From NCBI RefSeq assembly GCF_024138395.1, contig NZ_JAMYDU010000022.1, forward strand, positions 1 through 64,000: a stretch of 64,000 nt of DNA, in the 5' to 3' direction. Below are positions 33,201-42,546 of this stretch, piece by piece. The notes under the pieces were generated by a model. The model was not told where the DNA came from and did not search any database. It saw only the letters and a program-made list of their open reading frames with translations. The stretch comes from Pseudomonas mandelii. Lineage in GTDB: Bacteria > Pseudomonadota > Gammaproteobacteria > Pseudomonadales > Pseudomonadaceae. A program made the translations under genes and the position numbers. The number at the start of each line of letters is the position of its first letter. The first letter of the stretch is position 1.

Positions 33201-34141
33201 TGAAAAATCCACCGGATACCAGCGCCAGCGAAGACCTCGGCACCGACTTCAAGAAGGCCCTGGACGCTGGTTGGCTGCCCATTCGTGAAGTGTCCCGGCA
33301 GACCGGGGTCAACGCCGTCACCTTACGCGCCTGGGAACGCCGCTATGGGCTGATCGTGCCTCAGCGTACGCCCAAGGGGCATCGGCTGTTCTGTGCCGAA
33401 CACGTGCAACGGATCCTGACGATCCTTACCTGGCTTAATCGCGGCGTGGCTGTCAGCCAGGTCAAACAATTGCTCGACACGCCTCAGGGGCTTACCGACC
33501 CCGTCGGGAACGATTGGCTGGTGCTGCGCCAGACATTGCTGCAAGCAGTCACGCAGCTGGCTGAACGCACCCTCGATGACACGGTGAATCAGGCGATGGC
33601 GCTGTATCCGCCACGCACCTTGTGTGAACGATTGTTGATGCCGTTGCTGGCGGAACTGGAACAACGCTGGCAAGGCCAGTTCGGCGCGCAAATGGAGCGG
33701 GTGTTTGTTTATTCCTGGTTGCGCAGCAAATTCGGCGCGAGGATCTACCATAACAACCGTCAGTTACGCACCGCGCCGCTGTTGCTGATCAATCACTCGG
33801 ACCTGCCGCTGGAGCCTTATCTGTGGCTCACCGCCTGGCTGATCAGCAGCGTCGATTGCCCGGTGGAAGTCTTCGACTGGCCGCTCCCCGCTGGCGAACT
33901 TGCGCTGGCGGTCGATCACCTGCAAGCCCGCGGCGTACTGCTGTATTCCAGCAAAGCCATGAATCTTTCGCATCTGACGAAACTTTTGAATGGCGTCAGC
34001 TGCCCAAAAATGATTGCCGGATCAACGGTGTGCATTCACCACACCGAATTGTCCGCAAGAACCACCGCCATTGCTGACTTGTCCCTGGCCGAAGACCCGT
34101 TGTCGGCCCATCAGGGCCTGATTCAGCGCGGGCTCATTTAA
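33200..34141 (+). CDS. MerR-family regulator, class II LitR/PplR-like
   Basis: 313 residues. An N-terminal MerR helix-turn-helix (PIREVSRQTGVNAVTLRAWERRYG, roughly residues 30-55) is followed by a region like the four-helix and Rossmann parts of CarH/LitR B12 photoreceptors. The cobalamin-ligand motif DxHxxG is absent. This is what defines class II LitR, where light is sensed through a partner rather than through bound B12. It lies in an operon with photolyase, downstream of three TGTACA-type operators, so autoregulation is likely. In P. putida such proteins repress light-inducible genes in the dark (recall). No LOV partner gene is visible in this window. Confidence 0.82.
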   Translation: MKNPPDTSASEDLGTDFKKALDAGWLPIREVSRQTGVNAVTLRAWERRYGLIVPQRTPKGHRLFCAEHVQRILTILTWLNRGVAVSQVKQLLDTPQGLTDPVGNDWLVLRQTLLQAVTQLAERTLDDTVNQAMALYPPRTLCERLLMPLLAELEQRWQGQFGAQMERVFVYSWLRSKFGARIYHNNRQLRTAPLLLINHSDLPLEPYLWLTAWLISSVDCPVEVFDWPLPAGELALAVDHLQARGVLLYSSKAMNLSHLTKLLNGVSCPKMIAGSTVCIHHTELSARTTAIADLSLAEDPLSAHQGLIQRGLI

Positions 34142-34175
34142 TGGCGTTTTTTTAATGGATCGCGCGGATACCACC

Positions 34176-35624
34176 ATGCAATTGATCTGGCTGCGCAGCG
34201 ACTTGCGTCTACACGACAACACCGCCCTCTCGGCCGCCGCAGCCCGCGGCCCGAGTATGGCGGTGTATTTGCTGAGTCCGCAGCAATGGCTGGCCCATGA
34301 CGACGCGCCGTGCAAAGTGGATTTCTGGCTGCGCAACCTTACCGAGTTACGCCATGCGCTGGACGCCCTGAACATCCCGCTGCTGATTCGCAAGGCGTCC
34401 CGCTGGGATGAAGCACCCAAGGTGCTGCTCGAGCTGTGCCAGCAATTGAAGATCAACGCAGTGCACGTCAACGAGGAATACGGCATTCATGAAACCCGTC
34501 GGGATGCCGCGGTGGCCCAAGCCCTGAAAGCCCAAGGCATCGACTTTTACAGCTACCTCGATCAACTGCTGTTCAAGCCCGGCACCGTGCTGACCAGAAC
34601 CGGCACCTATTTCCAGGTCTTCAGCCAGTTTCGCAAGGTCTGTTATGAACGCTTGCATGCCTCATTACCGAGACTGGTTACCGCCCCCGCCATCCAGGCT
34701 CTGCTGGGTATCGCCAGCGACGAACCGCCCTCTCGTGTCGAGGGTTTCGACACGCCCAGCGACAGTTTGCGTGCTCTCTGGCCGGCCGGCGAAACCGAAG
34801 CCCGACGCCGCCTCGAGACCTTTACCGACGCTCAGATCGACTATTACCACAGCGAGCGCGATTTCCCGGCCAAACCCGGCACAAGCCGGCTCTCGGCCTA
34901 TTTGACCGCCGGGGTCATCTCTCCTCGTCAGTGTCTGCACGCTGCGTTGCGAAGCAATCAGGGGGAGTTCGAAAGCGGCAAGGTCGGTGCGGTCACCTGG
35001 ATCAACGAATTGCTGTGGCGCGAATTCTACAAACACATTCTGGTGGGCTACCCACGGGTCTCCCGGCACCGCGCCTTTCGCCCGGAAACCGAAGCCTTGG
35101 CCTGGCGTGATGCCCCCGAAGACCTCCAGGCCTGGCAACAAGGCCGTACCGGCCTGCCGATTATCGATGCCGCCATGCGTCAATTGCTGGAAACCGGCTG
35201 GATGCACAACCGCTTGCGCATGGTCGTGGCAATGTTCCTGACCAAAAACCTGTTGATCGACTGGCGTGAAGGCGAGCGTTTTTTCATGCGGCATCTGATT
35301 GACGGCGATCTGGCGGCGAACAATGGTGGCTGGCAGTGGAGTTCGTCCACCGGTACCGATTCGGCGCCCTTTTTCCGGATTTTCAACCCACTGAGCCAGT
35401 CGGAAAAATTCGACGCCGAAGGGGTTTTCATCAAGCATTGGTTGCCCCAGATCAACGAAATGAGTAAAAAAGACCTGCACAATCGCGCGAGACTCGGCGG
35501 ATTATTCGGTGTGACGGATTATCCATCGCCTATCGTCAACCTGAGCACTTCCCGCGAACGGGCCTTGGCCGCGTTCAAGAACCTGCCATCCCGACAGGGT
35601 TTATCACCACCGGAATTAAATTGA
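34176..35624 (+). CDS. phrB: Deoxyribodipyrimidine photolyase
   Basis: 482 residues. The N-terminal antenna-binding domain (LIWLRSDLRLHDNTAL) and the C-terminal FAD domain with NNGGWQWSSSTGTDSAPFFRIFNP are both complete. It uses blue light to split cyclobutane pyrimidine dimers in DNA. I use the ATG at 34176 (MQLIWLRS), which matches family starts; an in-frame ATG at 34155 adds seven residues and has no ribosome site. It is the third gene of the tudS-litR-phrB operon. Confidence 0.94.
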   Translation: MQLIWLRSDLRLHDNTALSAAAARGPSMAVYLLSPQQWLAHDDAPCKVDFWLRNLTELRHALDALNIPLLIRKASRWDEAPKVLLELCQQLKINAVHVNEEYGIHETRRDAAVAQALKAQGIDFYSYLDQLLFKPGTVLTRTGTYFQVFSQFRKVCYERLHASLPRLVTAPAIQALLGIASDEPPSRVEGFDTPSDSLRALWPAGETEARRRLETFTDAQIDYYHSERDFPAKPGTSRLSAYLTAGVISPRQCLHAALRSNQGEFESGKVGAVTWINELLWREFYKHILVGYPRVSRHRAFRPETEALAWRDAPEDLQAWQQGRTGLPIIDAAMRQLLETGWMHNRLRMVVAMFLTKNLLIDWREGERFFMRHLIDGDLAANNGGWQWSSSTGTDSAPFFRIFNPLSQSEKFDAEGVFIKHWLPQINEMSKKDLHNRARLGGLFGVTDYPSPIVNLSTSRERALAAFKNLPSRQGLSPPELN

Positions 35625-35690
35625 TGCCGCCGCATTGCATTATAAATACGGTGTTGAGCCGGAAATTATCTGGTTAAAAAGGGAATTGGG

Positions 35691-36467
35691 ATGAGTCGTA
35701 CACCTCCAAGGCGATACTGGTTGACCGGTGCCAGCAACGGTATTGGTGCCGCGCTGGCCGAAGAAATACTGAAAACCGGTGCCCACCTGGCCGCAAGCTC
35801 CCGCTCATTGGCGCCATTGAAAGCCCTGTCTCAGCGTTATCCCGGACAAGTGCTGGTGGTCGCGGGTGATTTGACCAATGGCCAACGGGTGCGCGAAATC
35901 GGCGAGCAGATTGCCGAGCAATGGGGTTCTCTGGACACCATGATCCTCAACGCGGGCACCTGCGAATACGTCGATGCCAGTCAGTTCGACTCGTCAATCA
36001 TCGAACACATCGTGCGTACCAACCTGCTTGCCAGCAGCTATTGCATCGAAGCTGCCCGGCCCCTGCTGCAGGCGGGCACTGCGCCGCATCTGGTGGGCAT
36101 GGCCAGCTCGGTAACTTACCTGCCCCTGCCACGGGCCGAAGGCTATGGCGATGCAAAGCCCGGGTTGCGTCATTTATTTGAATCCTTGCGCATCGATGTG
36201 GCGCCGCAAAACATCGAAATGACCATAGTCAGCCCAGGACTTACCGATATCCCCTTGAGCAAAGACGTTCCAGAACACCTCGACTGGTCGGCGGATAAAA
36301 CGGCGCGATACCTCTTCGACCTGCTCAAACATCGGCCACTGGAACTCCCCTTACCGGAACTGCTCATGCCTGTCCTTTGGCCTCTGCCGCAAAAGTCCGG
36401 CCAGACGGGACTGAAAATCGGCAAGCACATGGAGCGAAACAATCCGCCGATCGAGGATCTGCCGTAA
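35691..36467 (+). CDS. Short-chain dehydrogenase/reductase
   Basis: 258 residues with the SDR nucleotide-binding TGASNGIGAALAEE, the NAG motif (ILNAGTCEY), an active-site serine (MASSVTY) and the YGDAK (YxxxK) pair. Substrate unknown. The ATG at 35691 has a GGGA ribosome site. It follows phrB by 66 bases on the same strand; SDR genes are common in the light-induced phr clusters of pseudomonads, so it may belong to the same regulon, though I see no operator directly before it. Confidence 0.85.
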   Translation: MSRTPPRRYWLTGASNGIGAALAEEILKTGAHLAASSRSLAPLKALSQRYPGQVLVVAGDLTNGQRVREIGEQIAEQWGSLDTMILNAGTCEYVDASQFDSSIIEHIVRTNLLASSYCIEAARPLLQAGTAPHLVGMASSVTYLPLPRAEGYGDAKPGLRHLFESLRIDVAPQNIEMTIVSPGLTDIPLSKDVPEHLDWSADKTARYLFDLLKHRPLELPLPELLMPVLWPLPQKSGQTGLKIGKHMERNNPPIEDLP

Positions 36468-36527
36468 AGCCTGAGCGTCCGTCAGGCCTTTCACACAGCG
36501 CGGGTCGACTGCCTTACACTGCGCGCC

Positions 36528-36833
36528 ATGAAAACCATTCCCCACACGCAAATAGCCGAACCTGCGGTCACCTGCTCGACCTGCGCAGCCTGCTGCTGTC
36601 AGCTTGAAGTCATGCTGATCACCGACACCGGTGTGCCCGAGCGTTTTATCGATACCGACGATTGGGGTGGGGAAGTCATGTTGCGGCTGGATGACGGCTG
36701 GTGCGCCGCGCTGGATCGCAACAGCATGATGTGCACCATCTACGAAAAACGTCCACTGATCTGCCGGGAGTTCGAAATGGGCGCACCGGAATGCATCACC
36801 GAACGCCAGGGGATTGCGACGGCGTATCGGTAA
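36528..36833 (+). CDS. YkgJ family cysteine-cluster protein
   Basis: 101 residues. The N-terminal cysteine run CSTCAACCCQ and later C residues in CTIYEKRPLICREFE fit the YkgJ/UPF0153 pattern, a predicted metal (zinc or iron) binding family of unknown function. The composition and length are normal for the family. Confidence 0.8.
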   Translation: MKTIPHTQIAEPAVTCSTCAACCCQLEVMLITDTGVPERFIDTDDWGGEVMLRLDDGWCAALDRNSMMCTIYEKRPLICREFEMGAPECITERQGIATAYR

Positions 36834-36862
36834 TATTTAGAGATGTGTCATCAGAACTGACG

Positions 36863-36929
36863 CCATCGCGGGCAAGCCCGCTCCCACAGGAGGTCACCTA
36901 ACCTGTGGGAGCGTGGCTTGCCCGCGATG
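36863..36929. repeat. REP-like inverted repeat
   Basis: Compact pair: CATCGCGGGCAAGCCCGCTC and GAGCGTGGCTTGCCCGCGATG, between convergent genes. Confidence 0.85.
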
Positions 36930-36938
36930 CTTTTGACG

Positions 36939-37457
36939 TTACAACGGCATTGTGTAATGCAGCGCGTAACTCTCTACGCCATCGTTCGGGCTGCTGATTC
37001 CGGCATTGGAATAGTGCGTGGCGCGAATCCCGACTTCATGTCCGCCGGTAAAGCGCAGACCAAACCCGAAACGGTCTTCGAACTGAAAGGCGCTGCCCAG
37101 TTTGTTGTCTTCGACTTCGGTGTTGGCAAACACCGCGATGCCGATGCCTGCTTCAATGTAGGGTTTGATGGTCTGACCGGCAAACTCGTACACCAGCACC
37201 GGCGAGAACGACATACTGTGATTGCTCGACGTTTCATCGCCCTCCCAGTAGGTGTAAGCGCCGCTCCAGTAGCCGGTCAAGCGACCGATGTCGCTCTGCA
37301 GCCAACTCTTGTCCCAGTCAAATTGCATGCCCAGTCGGTAAGTCATGGTCGAATCGCTGGTCTGGCCGACTGCGAATTCCACCCCTGCTGCCTGCGCGGT
37401 AAAGCTGTGCCCCATCAATGCGGTCGCAATCGCGGCCAAGCAGAATAGTCGCTTCAT
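36939..37457 (-). CDS. pagL: Lipid A 3-O-deacylase PagL
   Basis: 172 residues with a signal peptide (LFCLAAIATALMGHSFTAQA) and an eight-stranded outer-membrane barrel. The catalytic region HYSNAGISSPNDGVESY carries the His-x-Ser-Asn motif and the glutamate of the PagL triad. The enzyme removes the 3-position acyl chain of lipid A and alters endotoxin recognition. Start at 37457, after AAGGA; the longer frame to 37568 lacks a ribosome site. Gene order matches PA4661. Confidence 0.93.
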   Translation of the reverse strand: MKRLFCLAAIATALMGHSFTAQAAGVEFAVGQTSDSTMTYRLGMQFDWDKSWLQSDIGRLTGYWSGAYTYWEGDETSSNHSMSFSPVLVYEFAGQTIKPYIEAGIGIAVFANTEVEDNKLGSAFQFEDRFGFGLRFTGGHEVGIRATHYSNAGISSPNDGVESYALHYTMPL

Positions 37458-37578
37458 TAGAAACATCCTTTTCCGAACAATTTCGTATGGTTTTTTATGC
37501 TGCCCAACAGACAAAGCTATAGAAATAGACGCTTGATCAGAGTTCAGCCCAATTATTCGTTTTTTCATATTTTTTTAT

Positions 37579-38370
37579 CTACACGTCGAAGCTTTGCACA
37601 ACACCCGTCGAATGCCACAAAACCGGCAAGATATTTCTGAAATGTTCCGGATCCGCGCTCGACCAGAACCGGGCAGCCCGAGCAGGTCCCTCGGCCAGCA
37701 ACTCACGCTCGGCCAACAATCGTTGAAGCTGCCGTGCCACAGCGGCACCGGTATCGATCAGGCTGATGCTCTGGGGGAGCATTTGCTTAAGCAACGGCTT
37801 GAGAAAGGGATAATGCGTGCAGCCCAGAATGATCGTGTCTGCACCTGCGGCCAGCAGCGGATCGACATACCCTTGCAGCAGCTGACGCAATGCCTCGCTG
37901 TGCAAATCGCCATTTTCAATCAGCTCCACCAGCCCTGGGCATGGCTGAGTGATGACTCGCACATCGGCGGCGAAACGGTCGAGCAAGGCGGCAAACTTGG
38001 CGCTCTGTAAAGTGCCGGTGGTAGCGAGTACGCCAACCACACCGCTGCGTGTCGCCGCAGCAGCCGGTTTGACCGCGGGCTCCATGCCGACGATGGGCCA
38101 CTCGGGAAAATCGCGCCGCAAGTCGGCAACACCCGCGACGGTCGCAGTGTTGCAAGCGAGCACCAGCGCCTTGGCGCCCTGCTGCTGAAAGAATTGCGCC
38201 ATGACACTGCAACGCTGACTGATGAATGCCGGGGATTTCTCACCGTAGGGAATATTCCCGCAATCACCGAGGTACAGAAGAGACTCGTTGGGCAACAGTC
38301 GCTGGATCTCGGCCAGCACCGACAGCCCACCGACACCGGAATCAAACACTCCAATCGGCGCTTCACGCAT
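37579..38370 (-). CDS. murI: Glutamate racemase
   Basis: 263 residues. The two catalytic cysteines lie in ACNTATVAG and GCTHYPFL, and the N-terminal FDSGVGGLSVL is typical. It supplies D-glutamate for peptidoglycan. The start at 38370 overlaps the 3' end of moeB by 8 bases, so translation is coupled. Last gene of the hemA-prfA-prmC-moeB-murI unit. Confidence 0.95.
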   Translation of the reverse strand: MREAPIGVFDSGVGGLSVLAEIQRLLPNESLLYLGDCGNIPYGEKSPAFISQRCSVMAQFFQQQGAKALVLACNTATVAGVADLRRDFPEWPIVGMEPAVKPAAAATRSGVVGVLATTGTLQSAKFAALLDRFAADVRVITQPCPGLVELIENGDLHSEALRQLLQGYVDPLLAAGADTIILGCTHYPFLKPLLKQMLPQSISLIDTGAAVARQLQRLLAERELLAEGPARAARFWSSADPEHFRNILPVLWHSTGVVQSFDV

Positions 38371-39118
38371 GGCTTGACCCGCAGACGCTGCAGCCCGGAT
38401 CACGCTTGACCCGCAATTCGCGGAAGCGCGTACCCAAGGCATCGATCAATAACAGGCGCCCCACCAGCGGTTCGCCGAACCCCACCAGCAATTTCAACGC
38501 TTCGAGGGCTTGCAGGCTACCGACCAGGCCCACCAGCGGACCGAGTACGCCGGCCTCGCTGCAGGTCAGCTCGGCTTCGCTGCCGTGCCCGTATAAACAG
38601 TGGTAGCACGGGCTTTCCGGACGACGGGAGTCGAAGACCGACAATTGGCCTTCCAGCCGAATCGCCGCGCCGCTGACCAGCGGTTTACGCGCAGCCACAC
38701 ACGCGGCGTTGACCGCTTCGCGGGTAGAAAAATTGTCGGAACAGTCCAGCACCAGATCCACCGCCGCAACGGCCGCCGCCAGGGAATCTTCATCCAGAGC
38801 GGTGCGATGGGCAATCAGCTGAATCTGGGGATTGATCGCGGTCAGGCGACGGATTGCCGAATCGACTTTGCTCAGGCCGACGCTGTCGCTGTCGTGAACG
38901 ATCTGGCGTTGCAGATTGGTCAGGTCAACCGTGTCGAAGTCCGCCAGATGCAACTCACCGATACCAGCCGCCGCCAGGTACAGCGCAACCGGCGAGCCGA
39001 GACCGCCAAGACCGACAATCAGCACGCGGCTTTCTTTGAGCCGCAACTGACCGTCGATGTCGACGTGTTGCAGCAGAATCTGCCGACTGTAGCGCAGTAA
39101 TTCCTGATCATTCAGCAC
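38363..39118 (-). CDS. moeB: Molybdopterin-synthase adenylyltransferase MoeB (ThiF/HesA family)
   Basis: 251 residues with the nucleotide-binding VGLGGLGSPVALYLAAAGIG, the catalytic region CSDNF and two zinc-binding CxxC pairs (CYHCLYG and CSVCG). It adenylates the C-terminal glycine of MoaD-type sulfur carriers. No rhodanese domain. Overlaps prmC by 7 bases. A ThiF function cannot be excluded from sequence alone. Confidence 0.9.
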   Translation of the reverse strand: MLNDQELLRYSRQILLQHVDIDGQLRLKESRVLIVGLGGLGSPVALYLAAAGIGELHLADFDTVDLTNLQRQIVHDSDSVGLSKVDSAIRRLTAINPQIQLIAHRTALDEDSLAAAVAAVDLVLDCSDNFSTREAVNAACVAARKPLVSGAAIRLEGQLSVFDSRRPESPCYHCLYGHGSEAELTCSEAGVLGPLVGLVGSLQALEALKLLVGFGEPLVGRLLLIDALGTRFRELRVKRDPGCSVCGSSHA

Positions 39119-39942
39119 GGCAAGCGCCCCAGACTGATGCGTTCGTGACCGCCCAGATCGGTGCGGCTGTGGACCTCTTCAAAGCGGCGGATCGTTAGCA
39201 AATCCCGCACGGCTTCGGCTTGATCGTAACCATGTTCGAGCATCAACCAGCCACCTGCCTCAAGATGATCCGGTGCCTGATCGACGATCAGACGCAAATC
39301 GTCGAGCCCATCGACGCCGGCCACCAGGGCACTGGCCGGTTCGAAGCGCACGTCACCCTCCGCCAGATGCGGATCGGTCGAAGCAATGTAGGGCGGATTG
39401 CTGATGATCAATTGAAAGCGTTGGTCTTCCAAAGCGCTGAACCAATGGCTACTCAGCACCGTGACGTTGTTCAAGTGCAGCCGCTGGCGATTGCGCTCGG
39501 CCAAGGCTACGGCTTCCAGCACGCGATCCACGGCGATGACTTTCCAGGCTGGACGTTCGCTGGCCAGGGCCAGGGCGATGGCGCCGCTGCCTGTGCCCAA
39601 ATCGAGCACCAAAGCCTGGGTGGCTGGCAACAGTTCCAGCGCGGTTTCTACCAGCAATTCGGTGTCGGGACGCGGAATCAGCGTGTGGGGTGCGACTTCC
39701 AGGTCGAGCTTCCAGAAACCTTGCTGCCCCAGAATGTAGGCCACCGGTTCACCGCTACGGCGGCGTTGCAAGTACTCGGCAAACTTCAGCGCCGCTTCGC
39801 TCGGGACGATACGTTCAGGCCAGGTGTGCAGAAAACTACGGGACTTGCCCAAGGCAGCCGCCAGCAGCAATTCGGCATCCAGACGCGCGGTGGGCGAGTC
39901 GGGTAAATCAGCGGCGCGCAACAAACTGGCAATGATCGTCAT
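39112..39942 (-). CDS. prmC: Peptide chain release factor N5-glutamine methyltransferase
   Basis: 276 residues with the SAM-binding VLDLGTGSGAIALALA and the NPPY catalytic motif in IISNPPYIA. It methylates the glutamine of the GGQ motif of release factors. It directly follows prfA, one of its substrates, with no gap between stop and start codons. Confidence 0.95.
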   Translation of the reverse strand: MTIIASLLRAADLPDSPTARLDAELLLAAALGKSRSFLHTWPERIVPSEAALKFAEYLQRRRSGEPVAYILGQQGFWKLDLEVAPHTLIPRPDTELLVETALELLPATQALVLDLGTGSGAIALALASERPAWKVIAVDRVLEAVALAERNRQRLHLNNVTVLSSHWFSALEDQRFQLIISNPPYIASTDPHLAEGDVRFEPASALVAGVDGLDDLRLIVDQAPDHLEAGGWLMLEHGYDQAEAVRDLLTIRRFEEVHSRTDLGGHERISLGRLPC

Positions 39943-41025
39943 TTACTCACCTATCGCTGCCAATTGGTCGGCCTGGTACTCGGCCAGCAACGGTTCGATC
40001 ACCGCATCCACGCCACCGGCAAGAATTTCGTCGAGCGAATACAGCGTCAGGTTGACCCGGTGGTCGGTGACCCGGCCCTGGGCAAAGTTATAGGTGCGGA
40101 TCCGCTCGGAACGATCGCCGGAACCTACCAGCAATTTTCGCTCGCTAGCGATAGCGTTCGCGGCGGCGCTGGTCTGTTGATCGTTAAGCTTGGCCGACAG
40201 CCAGGACATCGCCCGGGCGCGGTTTTTGTGCTGGGAACGTTCTTCCTGGCACTCGACGACAATACCGGACGGCAAGTGTGTGATACGGATGGCCGAATCG
40301 GTCTTGTTGACGTGCTGACCACCGGCACCGGAGGAGCGATAGGTGTCGACCCGCAGATCCGCCGGGTTGATCTCGATGGTTTCCTGCTCGTCCGGCTCAG
40401 GCAACACGGCCACGGTGCAGGCCGACGTGTGGATGCGGCCTTGGGATTCAGTAGCCGGAACCCGTTGTACGCGGTGTGCGCCGGACTCGAACTTCAGCTT
40501 GCCGTAAACGTTCTCGCCTTCGACCCGGGCAATGACTTCTTTATAGCCGCCGTGCTCGCCTTCGTTCTCCGAAAGAATCTCGACCCGCCAGCCACGCCGT
40601 TCGGCGTAACGCGAATACATGCGGAACAGGTCGCCGGAGAAAATCGCCGCTTCGTCACCGCCCGTGCCGGCGCGGATTTCGAGGAATACGTTGCGCCCGT
40701 CGTTGGGATCTTTGGGCAGCAGCATGCGTTGCAGTTGGGCTTCGATTTCGATCAGTTGCTCTTTGGCTTCGCGGACTTCTTCCACAGCCATTTCGCGCAT
40801 GTCCGGGTCGCTGTCCTTGAGCAGCGCCTGAGCCCCTTCGAGGTCGGTCTGCACTTTAAGCAGCTGTTTATAGGTGCCGACGATCGGCTCGACTTCCGCG
40901 TACTCCTTGGAATAGGTGCGGAACTTGTTTTGATCGGAAATGACCTCGCCGTCGCCAAGCAGGGCGGTCAATTCCTCGAAACGGTCCTGGAGGATGTCCA
41001 GCTTATTGAGCAGTGACGCTTTCAT
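39943..41025 (-). CDS. prfA: Peptide chain release factor 1
   Basis: 360 residues, exact family length. The GGQ motif in SSGAGGQHVNKT and the stop-codon recognition motif PAT (in RVPATESQG) are intact. It terminates translation at UAA and UAG. Its ATG overlaps the hemA stop by four bases (ATGA). Confidence 0.97.
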   Translation of the reverse strand: MKASLLNKLDILQDRFEELTALLGDGEVISDQNKFRTYSKEYAEVEPIVGTYKQLLKVQTDLEGAQALLKDSDPDMREMAVEEVREAKEQLIEIEAQLQRMLLPKDPNDGRNVFLEIRAGTGGDEAAIFSGDLFRMYSRYAERRGWRVEILSENEGEHGGYKEVIARVEGENVYGKLKFESGAHRVQRVPATESQGRIHTSACTVAVLPEPDEQETIEINPADLRVDTYRSSGAGGQHVNKTDSAIRITHLPSGIVVECQEERSQHKNRARAMSWLSAKLNDQQTSAAANAIASERKLLVGSGDRSERIRTYNFAQGRVTDHRVNLTLYSLDEILAGGVDAVIEPLLAEYQADQLAAIGE

Positions 41026-42311
41026 TGCGGTTTCTTATCCGAAAAGCTATCCGATGAGCCCTCACCGAGGGCAAAGAGTTCCTGGGCCATGGCCAGCGCA
41101 TCGAGGCGGCCTTCGGCAGAGAGCTTTTTCAATTGCACACTCGGGGCGTGCAAGAGTTTGTTGGTCAGGCCGCGGGCCAATTGCACCAGCACGTCTTCGG
41201 CGCTGCTGCCATTGGCGAGCATCCGTTGGGCTTTCTGCAATTCTTCGTCGCGCAGGCGCTCGCTTTGTTGACGATAGGCCTTAAGCACATCCACCGCCGC
41301 CAGTTCGCGCAGGCGAACCATGAAATCTTCGGCACCGACCGACACCATCTCTTCAGCGGCCTGGGCTGCGCCCTGACGGCTTTTGAGGTTTTCGGCGACC
41401 ACTTCGTGGAGATCGTCGACGCTATACAGGTAAACGTCGTCCAACTCGCCGACTTCCGGTTCGATATCCCGAGGAACGGCGATATCCACCATGAAAATCG
41501 GCTTGTGCTTGCGCAATTTCAAGGCACTTTCCACCGCACCTTTACCGAGAATCGGCAACTGGCTGGCGGTGGAGCTGATCACGATGTCGCTGCGCACCAG
41601 CTCTGCCGGGATGTCCGAAAGCAGCACTGCGTGGGCGCCGAACTGCTCGGCCAGGATGCTCGCGCGCTCCAGGGTGCGGTTGGCGACCACGATTCGCTTC
41701 ACCCCCAGCTCATGCAGATGGCGGGCGACCAGGGTAATGGTCTCGCCGGCGCCGATCAGCAAAGCCTGGCTGCGTTGCAAATCACTGAAAATCTGTTTCG
41801 CCAGGCTGACCGCGGCAAACGCCACGGATACCGGGTTTTCGCCGATGGCGGTGTCGGTTCGCACCTGTTTGGCCGCATTGAACGTGGCCTGGAACAGTCG
41901 CCCGAGCAGCGGACCAATGGTGCCGGCCTCGCGAGCGACAGCGTAGGCCGACTTCATCTGCCCGAGAATCTGCGGTTCACCCAACACCAGCGAATCGAGC
42001 CCGGAAGCGACCCGCATCATGTGACGAACTGCCGCATCATCTTCATGCACATAAGCGCACGCGCGCAGCTCATCGAGGCTCAAATGATGATAATCGGCCA
42101 GCCAGCGCAATACGATGTCAGCCGAAAGGTGATCCTGTTCTATATACAGTTCACTGCGATTGCAGGTGGAGAGGATCGCAGCTTCGCGGCTGTCGGTGAG
42201 TCGGCAGAGCTGCTGCAAGGCCTCAACCAGCTGCTCAGGGGTAAAGGCCACGCGCTCGCGGACGTCTACTGAAGCAGTCTTGTGGTTAATACCGAGTGCA
42301 AGGAAGGCCAT
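41022..42311 (-). CDS. hemA: Glutamyl-tRNA reductase
   Basis: 429 residues. The catalytic cysteine lies in LSTCNRSELY and the NADPH-binding IGAGETITL follows. It makes glutamate-1-semialdehyde from glutamyl-tRNA, the first step of tetrapyrrole synthesis in the C5 pathway. First gene of a five-gene minus-strand operon, divergent from the TPR lipoprotein gene. Confidence 0.96.
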   Translation of the reverse strand: MAFLALGINHKTASVDVRERVAFTPEQLVEALQQLCRLTDSREAAILSTCNRSELYIEQDHLSADIVLRWLADYHHLSLDELRACAYVHEDDAAVRHMMRVASGLDSLVLGEPQILGQMKSAYAVAREAGTIGPLLGRLFQATFNAAKQVRTDTAIGENPVSVAFAAVSLAKQIFSDLQRSQALLIGAGETITLVARHLHELGVKRIVVANRTLERASILAEQFGAHAVLLSDIPAELVRSDIVISSTASQLPILGKGAVESALKLRKHKPIFMVDIAVPRDIEPEVGELDDVYLYSVDDLHEVVAENLKSRQGAAQAAEEMVSVGAEDFMVRLRELAAVDVLKAYRQQSERLRDEELQKAQRMLANGSSAEDVLVQLARGLTNKLLHAPSVQLKKLSAEGRLDALAMAQELFALGEGSSDSFSDKKPQ

Positions 42312-42389
42312 TCAAGGTCGCTGATGGTGACGTGAAGCCGACAATTGTCCTACTTCGACAGAGCCAGAACAACCACTCGATATCTATCG

Positions 42390-42420
42390 CTCCTGCAAGA
42401 GCTGCCGAAGGCTGCGATCC
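42390..42420 (+). repeat. Single REP-like half element
   Basis: A lone copy of the GCTCCTGCAAGAGCTGCCG...GGCTGCGATC family in the divergent gap between hemA and the TPR gene; no partner arm nearby. It is the last REP-like sequence in the window. Confidence 0.55.
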
Positions 42421-42546
42421 GTTCTCGTTTACAAGGGCGCCGGGCCTGCGGGGATTGCCCGCGCGGGTAAATTGGCCGGGCGGTTATGTTTGGCCGAAGG
42501 CTTGTGTCATGATGATCCGACCGCAGGTTAGTCGTCCTCTTCCTAT

